A stretch of 53,820 nt of DNA from positions 1 to 53,820 of the forward strand of contig NZ_JONP01000028.1 of the NCBI RefSeq assembly GCF_000711725.1. The letters run 5' to 3'. Positions 7,918 through 16,525 of this stretch are shown here, one piece after another. This DNA comes from Roseomonas aerilata DSM 19363 (GTDB lineage: Bacteria > Pseudomonadota > Alphaproteobacteria > Acetobacterales > Acetobacteraceae). The translations under genes and the position numbers were made by a program. Every line of letters starts with the position of its first letter. Positions within the stretch are counted from its first letter, which is position 1. A model generated the notes under the pieces. It was given only the letters and a program-made list of their open reading frames with translations. It did no database searches and was not told the DNA's origin.

Positions 7918-8643
7918 ATGCCAAAGCACGAGACCGTGGCCACCACTAACGCCCCCGACTCACCGGACCCGTCCTGGCGGCCCGAGCGCACCCACACGGA
8001 CTGGCTGCGCAACACGCTGGTGGTGACCGGGCCTAGCGCGGAGGTGGCGCGGCTCCGGACCGCGGCCGTGGGCTCGGGCGTGATCCCCTGGCAGCCGGAC
8101 CTCGCCGGGCTGGAGGAGGAGATCCTGCTGCCGATGGCCGCCCCCGAGGACGGCACGCCGGCGATCAGCCTCGCGGGCGCCAAGCTCCTGGCGAGGAGGC
8201 TCAGGGAGGCGGTGTCCCTGAACCATCAGCGCGCGCTCGCCCGGGTCGGCACCGATCGGAACTGCCCCCTCGACCTGCACCGGCTGCTGCCGGTGCCGGC
8301 CGCCCTCCTCCGGCTCGGGCCGGAGGAGGGGGAGAGCCGGACCTGGCTCGCCCGGCACTGGGGCGTGACCCGTCTCCTCCGGCACGTGGAGGAATTGCCA
8401 TCCACCCTGGACCGGCGGCGCAGGAGGATGGCGGAGCTGCGGGTGGGCTTCTGGTCGGCCAACTGGTCGCCCTGGCAGGCGGTGGTGCGGCTCCGGCGGA
8501 ACTGGCCCGAGGTCTCCTCCGTCCTCACGCCAGACTACGCGCCGGGCGCAACGAAAGGGCAGGGCGGGCACGCCGCGGAGGCGAGTGCTGATCAGAAGGA
8601 TGAACCCGCCCCGGTGAGTCGCGGACGGACCCGCCGTGGGTGA
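7918..8643 (+). CDS. Hypothetical protein linked to the scpA-like gene
   Basis: A 241-residue protein. The N-terminal part has DWLRNTLVVTGPSAEVARLRTAA, which resembles the ferredoxin-like fold start seen in Api92/DUF1281-type proteins, then GVIPWQPDLAGLEEEILLP. The middle has a helical LAGAKLLARRLREAV segment and RTWLARHWGVTRLLRHVE. The tail from about residue 205 is low-complexity and basic. The gene overlaps the start of the scpA-like gene by 8 bp, so the two are probably translated together. The resemblance to DUF1281 is only by eye. I assign no function. Confidence 0.6.
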   Translation: MPKHETVATTNAPDSPDPSWRPERTHTDWLRNTLVVTGPSAEVARLRTAAVGSGVIPWQPDLAGLEEEILLPMAAPEDGTPAISLAGAKLLARRLREAVSLNHQRALARVGTDRNCPLDLHRLLPVPAALLRLGPEEGESRTWLARHWGVTRLLRHVEELPSTLDRRRRRMAELRVGFWSANWSPWQAVVRLRRNWPEVSSVLTPDYAPGATKGQGGHAAEASADQKDEPAPVSRGRTRRG

Positions 8644-9477
8644 GGCGCTCGACCTAGAGAACGGGACCCGAGGGACAGGGCAGGGGAGGGGAGCCCTCGA
8701 ACCCGGTCGGAGTGAGCGCAGCCCGCACCTGCGGGTGGAGGGCTTCGAAGGCCCGCTCGACTTCCTGCTGGAGATGGTGCGCCGCCAGCGGGTGGATCTC
8801 GGCCCGCTCTCCATCCTGACGCTCACCGATCAGCTGGTGAGCGCCATTGAGAATAGTGGCGGCGTTCGGCTGGAACGGCGGGCGGACTGGCTGGTCATGG
8901 CCAGCCAGCTCCTGCTGCTCAAGGCGCAGCTCTTCGCCCCCGCCAGCCCAGAGGCGGCGGAGGAGGCCGGCGCGGAGGCCAGGCGGCGCCTCGATCAGCT
9001 GGACGAGCTCGCCCGCATGCGGGCTGCGGCCGCGTGGCTCTCAGCGCGCCCGCAGCTTGGGCGGGAGGTGTTCGCGAGAGGGCAGGGCGAGCGCCGGCGC
9101 CACGGCCCCAAGCAGAGCTGTACGTCGCCTTCCTAGAGGCCAGCCTCGCCATGCTGGAAGGAAGAGAGGGGCAGACCACCGGGCCCAAACCCAGTTATCG
9201 ACCCTGCCCACCCGACCTCTGGCGTATTCCCGACGCGTTCCAGCACATTGCTGAACTTCTTCGACTCCACTCAGGTCATCTCTCCTTTGAGCGCTGCCTG
9301 CCACCCATCCCGCAGGACGCGCCTGACCGGCTGATCCGCGTCCGAGCGGCACTGGCCAGCAGCTTCGTTGTAGCACTCGAGATGGTGCGGAACGGGGACA
9401 CTGCGCTGGAACAGGAGCAACCGTTCGGGACCATTATGCTTGCTCCTCGCGTAACCGTTGCTGAGCAGGTCACTTGA
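8636..9477 (+). pseudogene. scpA: ScpA-like segregation/condensation protein, frameshifted
   Basis: ScpA-family kleisin, which normally bridges the SMC ATPase heads with ScpB for chromosome compaction. The N-terminal half is clear: VEGFEGPLDFLLEMVRRQRVDLGPLSI, TDQLV, and ADWLVMASQLLLLKAQLF. The first frame (GTG 8636) ends at 9136. The homologous continuation, PQAELYVAFLEASLAMLEGR through to MLAPRVTVAEQVT, lies in the frame one base earlier and ends at 9477. The switch falls at about 9085-9105. This is what a 1-base deletion or sequencing error would give. No scpB or smc is nearby, so this is an accessory ScpA paralogue of the kind found beside plasmid recombinases. Confidence 0.75.
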
Positions 9478-9517
9478 CGTGCAGGGTTGGAGCGCCTTGC
9501 AGAAGGGGAGACCTGCC

Positions 9518-10099
9518 GTGGCCGACGTCGCCCTACGACCCCGCTTCGCCGAGGCTGGGGATGTCCCCGCCATCGTCGCGCTGATGGAGGCAGCCATCAC
9601 CGAGCTACAGAAACCGTTCCTCGACGCATCACAGATCGCGGCCAGTCGAAGCATCATGGGGCTGGATAGCCAGCTCATCGCCGACCGCACCTACTTCGTT
9701 GTCGAGCAGGACGACGCCCTGGTGGGCTGTGGCGGCTGGAGCCGACGGGCAACGATGTACGGTGGCGATGGCTCATCAGGGCGCGACGCCGCCTTGCTGG
9801 ACCCGGCTCAGGACGCCGCCCGCATTCGGGCCATGTACACCCACCCAGCGTTTGCTCGCCGAGGTGTTGGCCGGTGCATTCTCAGGATGTGCGAGGCGGC
9901 GGCCGGGGCTGAAGGCTTCTCGCGCGCGGAACTGGTCGCGACGCAAGCGGGTGAGCCACTCTACCGCACTTGCGGCTACGCGGCAGTCGAAGTCATCCTG
10001 GATGAGCGCGGGGGCACGGCAGTGCCGCTGCTCCGCATGCGAAAGGCGCTCTCGCCAACAGTGAGGCTGTCCGAGATAGACGCTCCGTCGCGCCGGTGA
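9518..10099 (+). CDS. GNAT-family N-acetyltransferase
   Basis: A 193-residue acetyl-CoA-dependent N-acetyltransferase. It starts with LRPRFAEAGDVPAIVALMEAAI, the usual beta1-alpha1 of the fold. The acetyl-CoA-binding motif A is IRAMYTHPAFARRGVGRCIL (the RRGVG turn), and motif B is near LYRTCGYAAVE. The GTG at 9518 is favoured by AAGGGGAG eight bases upstream; the longer frame from 9458 has no such site. It overlaps nothing and stands alone between the scpA-like wreck and IS debris. The substrate cannot be told from sequence. Confidence 0.8.
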   Translation: MADVALRPRFAEAGDVPAIVALMEAAITELQKPFLDASQIAASRSIMGLDSQLIADRTYFVVEQDDALVGCGGWSRRATMYGGDGSSGRDAALLDPAQDAARIRAMYTHPAFARRGVGRCILRMCEAAAGAEGFSRAELVATQAGEPLYRTCGYAAVEVILDERGGTAVPLLRMRKALSPTVRLSEIDAPSRR

Positions 10100-10309
10100 C
10101 GTGCCCTCATCCATTCGCCAACATGGCAGAGCGAAGACGGATGTACGCGTGGTGACCGATGCTCTGGGGGTGAGGAGTAGCGCATGTGGCTCGCCGTTTC
10201 ACACCGGGCATCAACTACGCGAGGAGCGATGTTGGCTCAGAGCGGCAGTTTCGCTCGGCGTCGGTGCGCGGAGCCGCAACAGGCGTGCTCGGTACCGACC
10301 GAAGGACCA

Positions 10310-10504
10310 TCAGCTTCGGGGAACGGAGATGGGCTTAGCGGTTTGGATGATGCGGTTGAGCACCGCGACAGCAATGCTCGCCCCGCCCTGCTGAGCAGGA
10401 AGTGAGCGGGCACGCAGCGTCAGGCCGATCAGGTGCTTGTAGCGGCCAATCGCGGTCTCGACGTGATCACGCCTGCCGTATCCCGTTGCCCGCTGCCAAC
10501 CCAT
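10310..10504 (-). pseudogene. IS5-family transposase, C-terminal fragment
   Basis: About 64 codons matching the C-terminal end of IS5-type transposases: GYGRRDHVETAIGRYKHLIG carries the conserved Glu-x6-Lys of the DDE domain, followed by LRARSLPAQQG and AVLNRII. Nothing upstream restores the rest of the protein, so this is a fossil. It differs from the IS5 fragments at 21160 and 48918. The flanking 10100-10309 and 10505-10784 contain no gene I can support. The latter is richer in A+T and holds a small hairpin (ATCCTT, loop GAG, AAGGAT) at 10624-10638. Confidence 0.7.
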
Positions 10505-10784
10505 GCTTCTGTAATGGCGCCTTGAAGGTCAAATTCGTTGTTCGTTTTCCTGAATGGTGATAACAAATGTGCAACGGAATCAGCGGCTTGGAAGGGTAGA
10601 TTTTCTTTGCCACGGCATGGCTCATCCTTGAGAAGGATAATGGCCGAGGTCCGTCACTAACGCGCAATCATGAAGCTGTTGCTTTGCATCGCGATGGTCT
10701 GATCAGACCGCGCTACCGTTCTCATCGCTAAGGAAAAGCCGGAGCTTACCGGCGCCATTCTCCTCAATAAGGAAAACCGACAAC

Positions 10785-11360
10785 CTGCCCAAGCTGAAAA
10801 CCGCCAATGGTGAGCGCCGCAAACGCACCTCTATGTCGCCATCGACCGCCGATTCCGCACTGTCCACCTGGCCGTCAAGGATGACGAGACCGAGCGCAGC
10901 GCCATCGCCATCGCCTTCGGCGCGAGGCCGCGAAAGCCTTCCCGTTCCGCCTCACCGACGTGCTGACCGACAACGGCAGCTGCTTCACACCAGCCTTCGC
11001 TCGTGTCTGTGCCGAACTTGGCGCGGAGTACCGCCATACAGGGCCCTACTCGCCGCGACCGAACGGGATGGTGGAGAGGTTCAACGGCCGGGTCGGCAGC
11101 GAGGGGCTCGGCATCACCATCTGGTCCCACGTCCAGTTTAGGGTCTGCTCCAGGGCTTCAACGCCGCTTACAACGCCCGCCGCCAGCGCGTCCTCGACGG
11201 AAAAACACCCGACCAGATGGTCAAGGAACGCCTCCGGGCACAACGAAAGCTCGCCCGCCCCAAACCCGAAACGCCTGAAGGGCGTGCCGGGCCAGACGAC
11301 ATCGCCCGCGCACGCCTCATTGCTGAGCACGCCAACGAGGTCTCACAACCGGACACCTAG
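10785..11360 (+). pseudogene. IS481-type DDE transposase, multiply frameshifted
   Basis: Remains of an integrase-core transposase spread over three frames. In order: KLKTANGERRKR, then LYVAIDRRFRTVHLAVKDDE (first catalytic Asp), then EAAKAFPFRLTDVLTDNGS (second Asp), PNGMVERFNGRV (catalytic Glu), and finally LLQGFNAAYNARRQRVLDGKTP to the stop at 11358-11360. At least three frame changes separate these parts, at about 10829, 10925 and 11145. The N-terminal helix-turn-helix part is missing. Its stop overlaps the stop of the opposite-strand VOC gene at 11357. Confidence 0.75.
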
Positions 11361-12244
11361 GCATCGCGGAAGCCCTGTGGCGTCCCGATCCCCCACGCGT
11401 TCGACAGAAAGGGATCCATCTCCCAGCGACGCGGCCGCAGCGGCGTCTCCTGGTGCCAGGGCCTCTGGTCCCAGGCGCCGCCGGCCTCGTCGCTCATCCG
11501 GTCCAGCTCGGCGAAGAGCTCCACGATCTGCCCGTCGGGATCATGGTGGTAGGTGTAGAGGTTGTGCCCGACCGTGTGGCGCCCCGGCCCCCAGATGAGC
11601 GGGATGCGCTGCGCACCAAGCGCGTCGCAGGCCTCCTTCACGTGGTCCCAGTCGCGCAGCTCGAAGGCGATGTGGTGCAAGCGTGCGGCGGGGCTGCGGA
11701 TGAAGTTCACCGTGTGGTGGTCGGGCCCGCAGCGCAGGAAGGCGAAGAAGTCGCCCATCCAGTCCGACACGCGGAAGCCGAGGGCCTCGGTGAAGAAGGC
11801 CACCGTCCGCTCCGGGTCCGTAACGCGGAAGGCCGCGTGGCCAAGCTTGCGCGGGATGATCGGCCCTTCCCCGGCCGCCCTCCCGGCCGGGCGCTCCGCC
11901 TCTACCTCGATCCGCAGGCCGTCGGGGGTTGCCAAGAGAAGCCGCTGCGGCGTGTCCGGGGCGGCGTCCGACTGCGCTTCGGCCGCCACGCCCTGTCTCG
12001 AGAGCTGGCGCGCGAAGTCGCGGAGTTCGGTGCCCGCCGGCACCTGCAGCGAGAGCGCGGTGCAGCCCGCCGCCTCGCCGTGCCGCAGCGCGATGGAACG
12101 GTGGTCGTCCGGGCAGGCCATCCAGATCGTATCCCCCTCGCGCGCGGCGATGGAAAGACCGAGCAGGCCCGCGTAATGCGCCACCTGCCGCTCCGGATCG
12201 GGCGTGGAAAGCGTGACATGGCCGATGCGGGTGATGCGGATCAT
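11357..12244 (-). CDS. Type I extradiol dioxygenase-like VOC protein
   Basis: A 295-residue protein with two vicinal-oxygen-chelate domains, the layout of type I extradiol (catechol 2,3-) dioxygenases. The C-terminal domain keeps the iron-ligand pattern: His136 in KLGHAAF, a His at 190-191 in LHHIAFEL, and Glu242 in VELFAELD. It probably opens a catechol-like ring or acts on a related vicinal diol. It is the first gene downstream of the FAH-family gene on the same strand (40-bp gap), matching the order dioxygenase plus hydrolase of meta-cleavage pathways. It closely resembles the VOC protein at 15638. The substrate is unknown. Confidence 0.85.
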   Translation of the reverse strand: MIRITRIGHVTLSTPDPERQVAHYAGLLGLSIAAREGDTIWMACPDDHRSIALRHGEAAGCTALSLQVPAGTELRDFARQLSRQGVAAEAQSDAAPDTPQRLLLATPDGLRIEVEAERPAGRAAGEGPIIPRKLGHAAFRVTDPERTVAFFTEALGFRVSDWMGDFFAFLRCGPDHHTVNFIRSPAARLHHIAFELRDWDHVKEACDALGAQRIPLIWGPGRHTVGHNLYTYHHDPDGQIVELFAELDRMSDEAGGAWDQRPWHQETPLRPRRWEMDPFLSNAWGIGTPQGFRDA

Positions 12245-12283
12245 GGGAACCTCGGTGCGGATGAGGGAAGCGCGCAGCCCTGG

Positions 12284-13207
12284 TTAGGCCATGCGGTTGG
12301 AGAACTCGCCTATCCCCTCGACCGCGACGGTCACGAGGTCGCCCGGACGCAGGAACTCACCCCGCGCGCTGCCGACGCCGGCCGGCGTGCCCGTGAGGAT
12401 CACGTCACCGGGCCAGAGCGTGAGCCGGTCGGAGAGATGGGCGATTTGCTCCGCGATCCCGAAGATCATCTCGCGCGTGTTCGAGTCCTGCTTCATCACG
12501 CCGTTGACCGAGAGCGAGATGCGAAGCGCCTGCGGGTCGCGAATATCCTCGGCCGGGACGATCCAGGGACCAAGCGGGCAGGACCCGTCGAAGCTCTTAT
12601 GCGCCAGCCAATCGTACTTGAACGGCGAAGCATCGGGCACGCCGGCGCGCGGTCCCAGGTCGCGCGCCGAGAGGTCGTTGGCGACAGCATAGCCCGCGAC
12701 GAGGCCGAGTGCCTCCGCAACAGGCACGCTCTTCCCCTTCCGGCCGATCACCACAGCCAGCTCCACCTCCCAGTCCACCTTCTGCGAGTTCCTGGGCAGC
12801 GGGATCTCGGCCCCAGGCCCGACGACGGCGCGGGAGGACTTGATGAAGTGCCAGGCGGTGAGCCCGAGACTGCGCGGGTCGGGATCCGGCTCCTTGCCGC
12901 GCATGCGCGCCATTTCCCGCACGTGGTCACCGTAATTCGCGCCCGCGCAGAACACCGTGCCCGGCAGCGGCAGCGGCGCGAGAAGGCGGGCGGAGGCGGC
13001 GTCGGCGCCATTGCTTGGGGGAGCGTCGCAGAGCCGCGCCAGGCGCGCGCGGGCGGCATCCCAGTCCGCGAGAAGGCTGAGCATCGTGGCGTCCGCCGGG
13101 TTCCCGGTGGCGTCCGCGATGTCGTGGACGCGCCCCTCGACCAACACCCCCGCCCTTGGGCCGCGCGCCGTCTCCTGCGTGACCAGCCTGTACCCTGCCA
13201 TGCCCAC
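12284..13207 (-). CDS. Fumarylacetoacetate hydrolase (FAH) family protein
   Basis: A 307-residue FAH-fold protein. The family hydrolyses C-C bonds in acylpyruvates or isomerises/hydrates 2-hydroxymuconate-type intermediates with a divalent metal. Visible motifs are FCAGANYGDHVREM, the metal-binding DWEVELAVVIG, NDLSARD, KSFDGSCPLGPWI and LTGTPAGVG near the C-terminus. The start may be Met1 or Met3 (MAGYRL). It lies between a Bug receptor gene (upstream, 29-bp gap) and the extradiol-type VOC gene, so a role in degrading a ring-cleavage product is likely. The exact reaction is inferred only at family level. Confidence 0.87.
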   Translation of the reverse strand: MGMAGYRLVTQETARGPRAGVLVEGRVHDIADATGNPADATMLSLLADWDAARARLARLCDAPPSNGADAASARLLAPLPLPGTVFCAGANYGDHVREMARMRGKEPDPDPRSLGLTAWHFIKSSRAVVGPGAEIPLPRNSQKVDWEVELAVVIGRKGKSVPVAEALGLVAGYAVANDLSARDLGPRAGVPDASPFKYDWLAHKSFDGSCPLGPWIVPAEDIRDPQALRISLSVNGVMKQDSNTREMIFGIAEQIAHLSDRLTLWPGDVILTGTPAGVGSARGEFLRPGDLVTVAVEGIGEFSNRMA

Positions 13208-13236
13208 TCCCCCGCCCCCAGCGCTTAAGGCGCGCC

Positions 13237-14271
13237 TTACTCCACCCGGATGCCCGTGCTGTTGATGACGGGCGCCCAGCGCTCGCGGCTCTCGCGCACC
13301 ATGGTGCCCATGGCCTCAGGCGTGCGGCCGAAGGGCTCCGCACGCACATCCAGCAGCTTCTCGCGAAAGTCGGCGGTGTGAACCGCTTGGTCGATGGCGA
13401 CAGCCAGGCGCTCCCGGATCTCGGCCGGCGTGCGCGGCGGCGCGCCGATCGCCGTCCAGGTGTCCGAGACGAAGCCCGGCACGAATTCCGCGACCGCCGG
13501 CACCGCCGGGAAGGAGGAGAGGCGCCCGCTTCCCGTCACCGCAACCAGCTTCAGTCGCCCGGCGGCGACCTGCGCGTTCATCAGCAGGAGGTTGTCCGCG
13601 CTGATGTCCACCTCCCCGGAGAGCAGGGCGGTCAGCAGCGGCGCGCTGCCGCGATAGGGCACGTGCACCATCCGGATGCCCGTCATCGCCTCAAGCATCT
13701 TGAAGGTAAGATGGGCAATCTGCCCGTTGCCTTGCGAGCCGTAGGTGATCCCGTCCGGCCGCGCGCCGGCGGCGGCGAGCAGCTCCGGTATGGTGGAGAA
13801 GGGGAGGTCCTGCCGCCCGACGATCACGTTCGGATAGGTCGCGAGCACACTCACCGGTTCGAAGCCGCGGGGGTCGTAGTTGAGATCAGGGTAGAGCAGG
13901 TCGGCGTTGAAGCTCATCTGCGGCGCGCAGAGAAGCGTGTAGCCGTCGGGCTGGGCGCGAGCGACCTGGCTCGCGCCGACATTGCCGGCGGCGCCCGTGC
14001 GGTTCTCCACCACGACGGGCTGGCCGAGAGAGGCGCGCAGCTTCTCGGCCAGCGTGCGCGCCAGGGTGTCCAGCGTGCCGCCGGGCGGGAAGGGCACGAC
14101 GATGGTGATGGGCCGGCTCGGCCAGGACGCCTGGGGATGTGCAGAGGTCGGAAGCAGCGTCGCTGCCAAAGCCGATGCGCCGCGCAGCACGCCGCGCCGG
14201 CTGGCCGTGGGGGGACGAGTCTCCTGTTCGCGTGGGCGCCCCACCGCCACGCTGGAAGCATCCTTCCCCAT
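13237..14271 (-). CDS. Bug/TctC-family periplasmic binding protein (1 of 7)
   Basis: A 344-residue extracytoplasmic receptor of the Bug (tripartite tricarboxylate transporter receptor) family, which binds small carboxylates. It has a twin-arginine-like signal (SRRGVLRG) ending near AHPQA. The family core follows: SRPITIVVPFPPGGTLDTLAR, LGQPVVVENRTGAAGNVG, PDGYTLL, and MVHVPYRGSAP. GGAGG lies 5 bases before the ATG. The open frame runs back to 16080 but that part is antisense to other genes. It is the first gene of the leftward unit with FAH and VOC, so its ligand may be the aromatic or dicarboxylic substrate of that pathway. Confidence 0.9.
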   Translation of the reverse strand: MGKDASSVAVGRPREQETRPPTASRRGVLRGASALAATLLPTSAHPQASWPSRPITIVVPFPPGGTLDTLARTLAEKLRASLGQPVVVENRTGAAGNVGASQVARAQPDGYTLLCAPQMSFNADLLYPDLNYDPRGFEPVSVLATYPNVIVGRQDLPFSTIPELLAAAGARPDGITYGSQGNGQIAHLTFKMLEAMTGIRMVHVPYRGSAPLLTALLSGEVDISADNLLLMNAQVAAGRLKLVAVTGSGRLSSFPAVPAVAEFVPGFVSDTWTAIGAPPRTPAEIRERLAVAIDQAVHTADFREKLLDVRAEPFGRTPEAMGTMVRESRERWAPVINSTGIRVE

Positions 14272-14637
14272 CGTTCCTCCCGCGAGCGAGGTCCCGCCGG
14301 CAGGCGCTAGGCGCGCCTTGCATGAAGGATGCACGCCGTCGCCAGGTCGCGCAACACGTGCCTGATGCGTTGCTCGACAGCCTCGCGTTACCTGTGCAAC
14401 CCTTCCTAAAATCGCCCGATAACGGAAATGCAGGGCGGGACGGGGAGACTGGTCCATGCCGACGTTCGCGCGCGGATGCATCGCCGCGGCCCAGCCGGTA
14501 AACACGGTCCTGCTCAACGGAAAGGTCCCGACGGGGGGCCGCGACTTCTCCGCCCGGGAAGCGCTGGCGATCCGCGGCAGCTGCCTCGTGCACGCGACGT
14601 CGCCATTCGCGGGCCTCGCCTCCCGTTTAGGCCCGGC
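14272..14637. promoter_or_regulatory. Divergent intergenic region between two Bug genes
   Basis: 366 bp without a credible gene, separating two divergently transcribed modules. It should carry both promoters. One feature stands out: GCAAC at 14357-14361 is followed 13 bp later by its inverse GTTGC. No promoter boxes are convincing by eye. Confidence 0.35.
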
Positions 14638-15606
14638 ATGAACCGGCGACGCCTGCTGCGTGCCGCCCTCGCCGCCCCGGCGCTGGCGGGCGCGCAGCGG
14701 GCGACGGCGCAGGTCGCCGGGCCGGTGACAATCGTCGTGCCGGTCACACCCGGCACGCCACAGGACTTCCTCGCCCGCCTCCTCGCGCCGGTCCTGCAGC
14801 GCCGCCTCGGGCAGGCGGTGGTGGTGGAGAACCGGCCGGGCGCCAGCGGCAACATCGGCACGCAGGCGGTGGCGCGCGCCGCGCCGGATGGGCGCACGCT
14901 GCTCGTCCAGGCCTCGCCGCTGGTGGTCAACCCGAGCCTCTTCCCCTCCACCATGGGCTACGACCCCGTGGAGGGCTTCACGGCCATTGCGAAGCTGAGC
15001 ACAAGCTTCGTCGTGCTGGTCGTGCGCCCGGATCTGCCCGCCGACAGCGTGCAGGGCCTCGTGGACCTCGCCCGCGCGCGGCCGGGCGCCTTCGAATACG
15101 CGTCCCCCGGCAACGGTACGGCGCAGCACCTGGTGATGACGCTGTTCACGCGCGCGGCGGGCATCGACCTCACCCACATTCCCTACAGCGGCTCCGCGCA
15201 GTCGGTGCAGGACCTGATCGGGCGGCGCATCGCGGCCGCCATGCTGCCCTATCCGATGGCGATGCCACTCGCGCAGGCCGGGCAGGTGCGCGTGCTCGGC
15301 GTCGCGGCGGAGCGGCGTTGGGAGGACCTGCCGGGCGTGCCGACACTGGCCGACGCTGGCTTCCCGATCACCAGTCCCGAACTCTGGTACGCGCTGCTCG
15401 GCCCGGCGGGCATGCGGCCCGAGACGGTCGCGCTGCTGAACGGCGTGGTGAACGACTGGCTGGCCGAGGCCGCCACGCGCGTGGCGCTGCACGCCCAGGC
15501 CATGCGTCCCGCCGGCGGCACGCCGGAGGAGGCACGCGCCCATATCGCCGCGCAGTTCGCCTTCTGGCGCGAGGTCATCGGCGGGGGCGGAATCCCCGTG
15601 CAGTGA
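14638..15606 (+). CDS. Bug/TctC-family periplasmic binding protein (2 of 7)
   Basis: A 322-residue Bug-family receptor. The start MNRRRLLRAALAAPALAGAQ gives a twin-arginine-like signal, cleaved near ATAQ. Family motifs are TIVVPVTPGTPQDFLAR, LGQAVVVENRPGASGNIG, APDGRTLL and LTHIPYSGSAQSVQDLIG. The usual Gly-Gly-x-x-Asp turn reads GTPQD. It heads a rightward unit with the VOC protein at 15638 and the oxidoreductase at 16522, and is divergent from Bug gene 1. No membrane transporter subunits (TctA/TctB) are next to it. Confidence 0.9.
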   Translation: MNRRRLLRAALAAPALAGAQRATAQVAGPVTIVVPVTPGTPQDFLARLLAPVLQRRLGQAVVVENRPGASGNIGTQAVARAAPDGRTLLVQASPLVVNPSLFPSTMGYDPVEGFTAIAKLSTSFVVLVVRPDLPADSVQGLVDLARARPGAFEYASPGNGTAQHLVMTLFTRAAGIDLTHIPYSGSAQSVQDLIGRRIAAAMLPYPMAMPLAQAGQVRVLGVAAERRWEDLPGVPTLADAGFPITSPELWYALLGPAGMRPETVALLNGVVNDWLAEAATRVALHAQAMRPAGGTPEEARAHIAAQFAFWREVIGGGGIPVQ

Positions 15607-15637
15607 GCGGCCGCGCGGGAACACGGGAGACCAGGTT

Positions 15638-16525
15638 TTGATCAGGATAGGCCGGATCGGGCATCTCACGCTCGAAACGCCCGATGTCGGGCGGAAGCTG
15701 GACCACTTCACACGGGTCGTCGGCCTTTCGGTGACCGACCGCAGCGGGGATGCCGTCTGGCTCGCCTGCCCCAATGGCGGGCCGGCACTGCTTCTGCGGC
15801 AGGGCGCGGCGGCGCGGCCCGCGCGGCTCTCGCTCCGCCTCGCTCCCTCGGCCGATCCGGCGGACGTGCTGCGTGAGCTGCGCGGGCACGGCCTTTCCGC
15901 CGAACGCCGCAGCGATACCGGGCCAGACCTGCCGGACGCCGTCACCTTCAGTGACCCGAACGGGCTTGAGGTGGACCTGCACCCGGAGGAACGCTCGCCG
16001 TCCCCCCGCGCCGCAGGCGGCGTGGTGCCGGAAAAGCTCGGCCACGTCGCCTTCTTCGTGCCCGACCCGCAGGCGACCACCCGCTTCTACTGCGAGGTGC
16101 TGGGCTTCCGCGTCTCCGACTGGATCGGCGACTTTTTCGCCTTCCTGCGCTGCAACCCCGACCACCACAGCCTCAACTTCTTCCGCCGCCCCGACGCCGA
16201 GCTCGGCCTGCACCACATGGCCTTCGAGCTGCGCGATTGGAACCACGTGAAGGAGGCCTGCGACACGCTCGGCCGGCACCGCGTGCCGCTCACCTGGGGG
16301 CCCGGCCGGCACGGGGCCGGGCACAACATCTACACCTATCATGACGACCCTGATGGGCAGTCGGTCGAACTCTTCACCGAGTTGGACCGGATGAGCGACG
16401 AGGCATCCGGCTGCTTCGACCCACGCCCCTGGCACCTCGACAACCCCCAGCGCCCGATGGTTTGGGAACCGGGGGTCGACGCGACGAACTCCTGGGGCAT
16501 CCCCAAGCCGCCGAGGCCCGCGTGA
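15638..16525 (+). CDS. Type I extradiol dioxygenase-like VOC protein
   Basis: A 295-residue paralogue of 11357-12244, with two VOC domains. In the C-terminal domain the ligand set is again present: His in KLGHVAFFV, His in LHHMAFEL, and Glu in VELFTELDRM. SDWIGDFFAFLRC and HVKEACDTLG are nearly identical to the paralogue. The start is TTG (15638), supported by GGGAGA seven bases upstream. Its stop overlaps the GTG of the next gene (GTGA), indicating translational coupling. It probably cleaves a catechol-like intermediate; the substrate is not known. Confidence 0.85.
   Translation: MIRIGRIGHLTLETPDVGRKLDHFTRVVGLSVTDRSGDAVWLACPNGGPALLLRQGAAARPARLSLRLAPSADPADVLRELRGHGLSAERRSDTGPDLPDAVTFSDPNGLEVDLHPEERSPSPRAAGGVVPEKLGHVAFFVPDPQATTRFYCEVLGFRVSDWIGDFFAFLRCNPDHHSLNFFRRPDAELGLHHMAFELRDWNHVKEACDTLGRHRVPLTWGPGRHGAGHNIYTYHDDPDGQSVELFTELDRMSDEASGCFDPRPWHLDNPQRPMVWEPGVDATNSWGIPKPPRPA

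Noticed and set aside
9085..9105. Programmed -1 frameshift in the scpA-like gene
   Set aside because: No X-XXY-YYZ slippery heptamer in the right frame and no clear stimulatory hairpin; a base deletion or sequence error is simpler.
13237..16080. A 947-codon minus-strand open frame as one protein
   Set aside because: Only the part from 14271 down is a Bug receptor; the rest is antisense to the clear Bug and VOC genes at 14638 and 15638. GC-rich DNA leaves such frames open.
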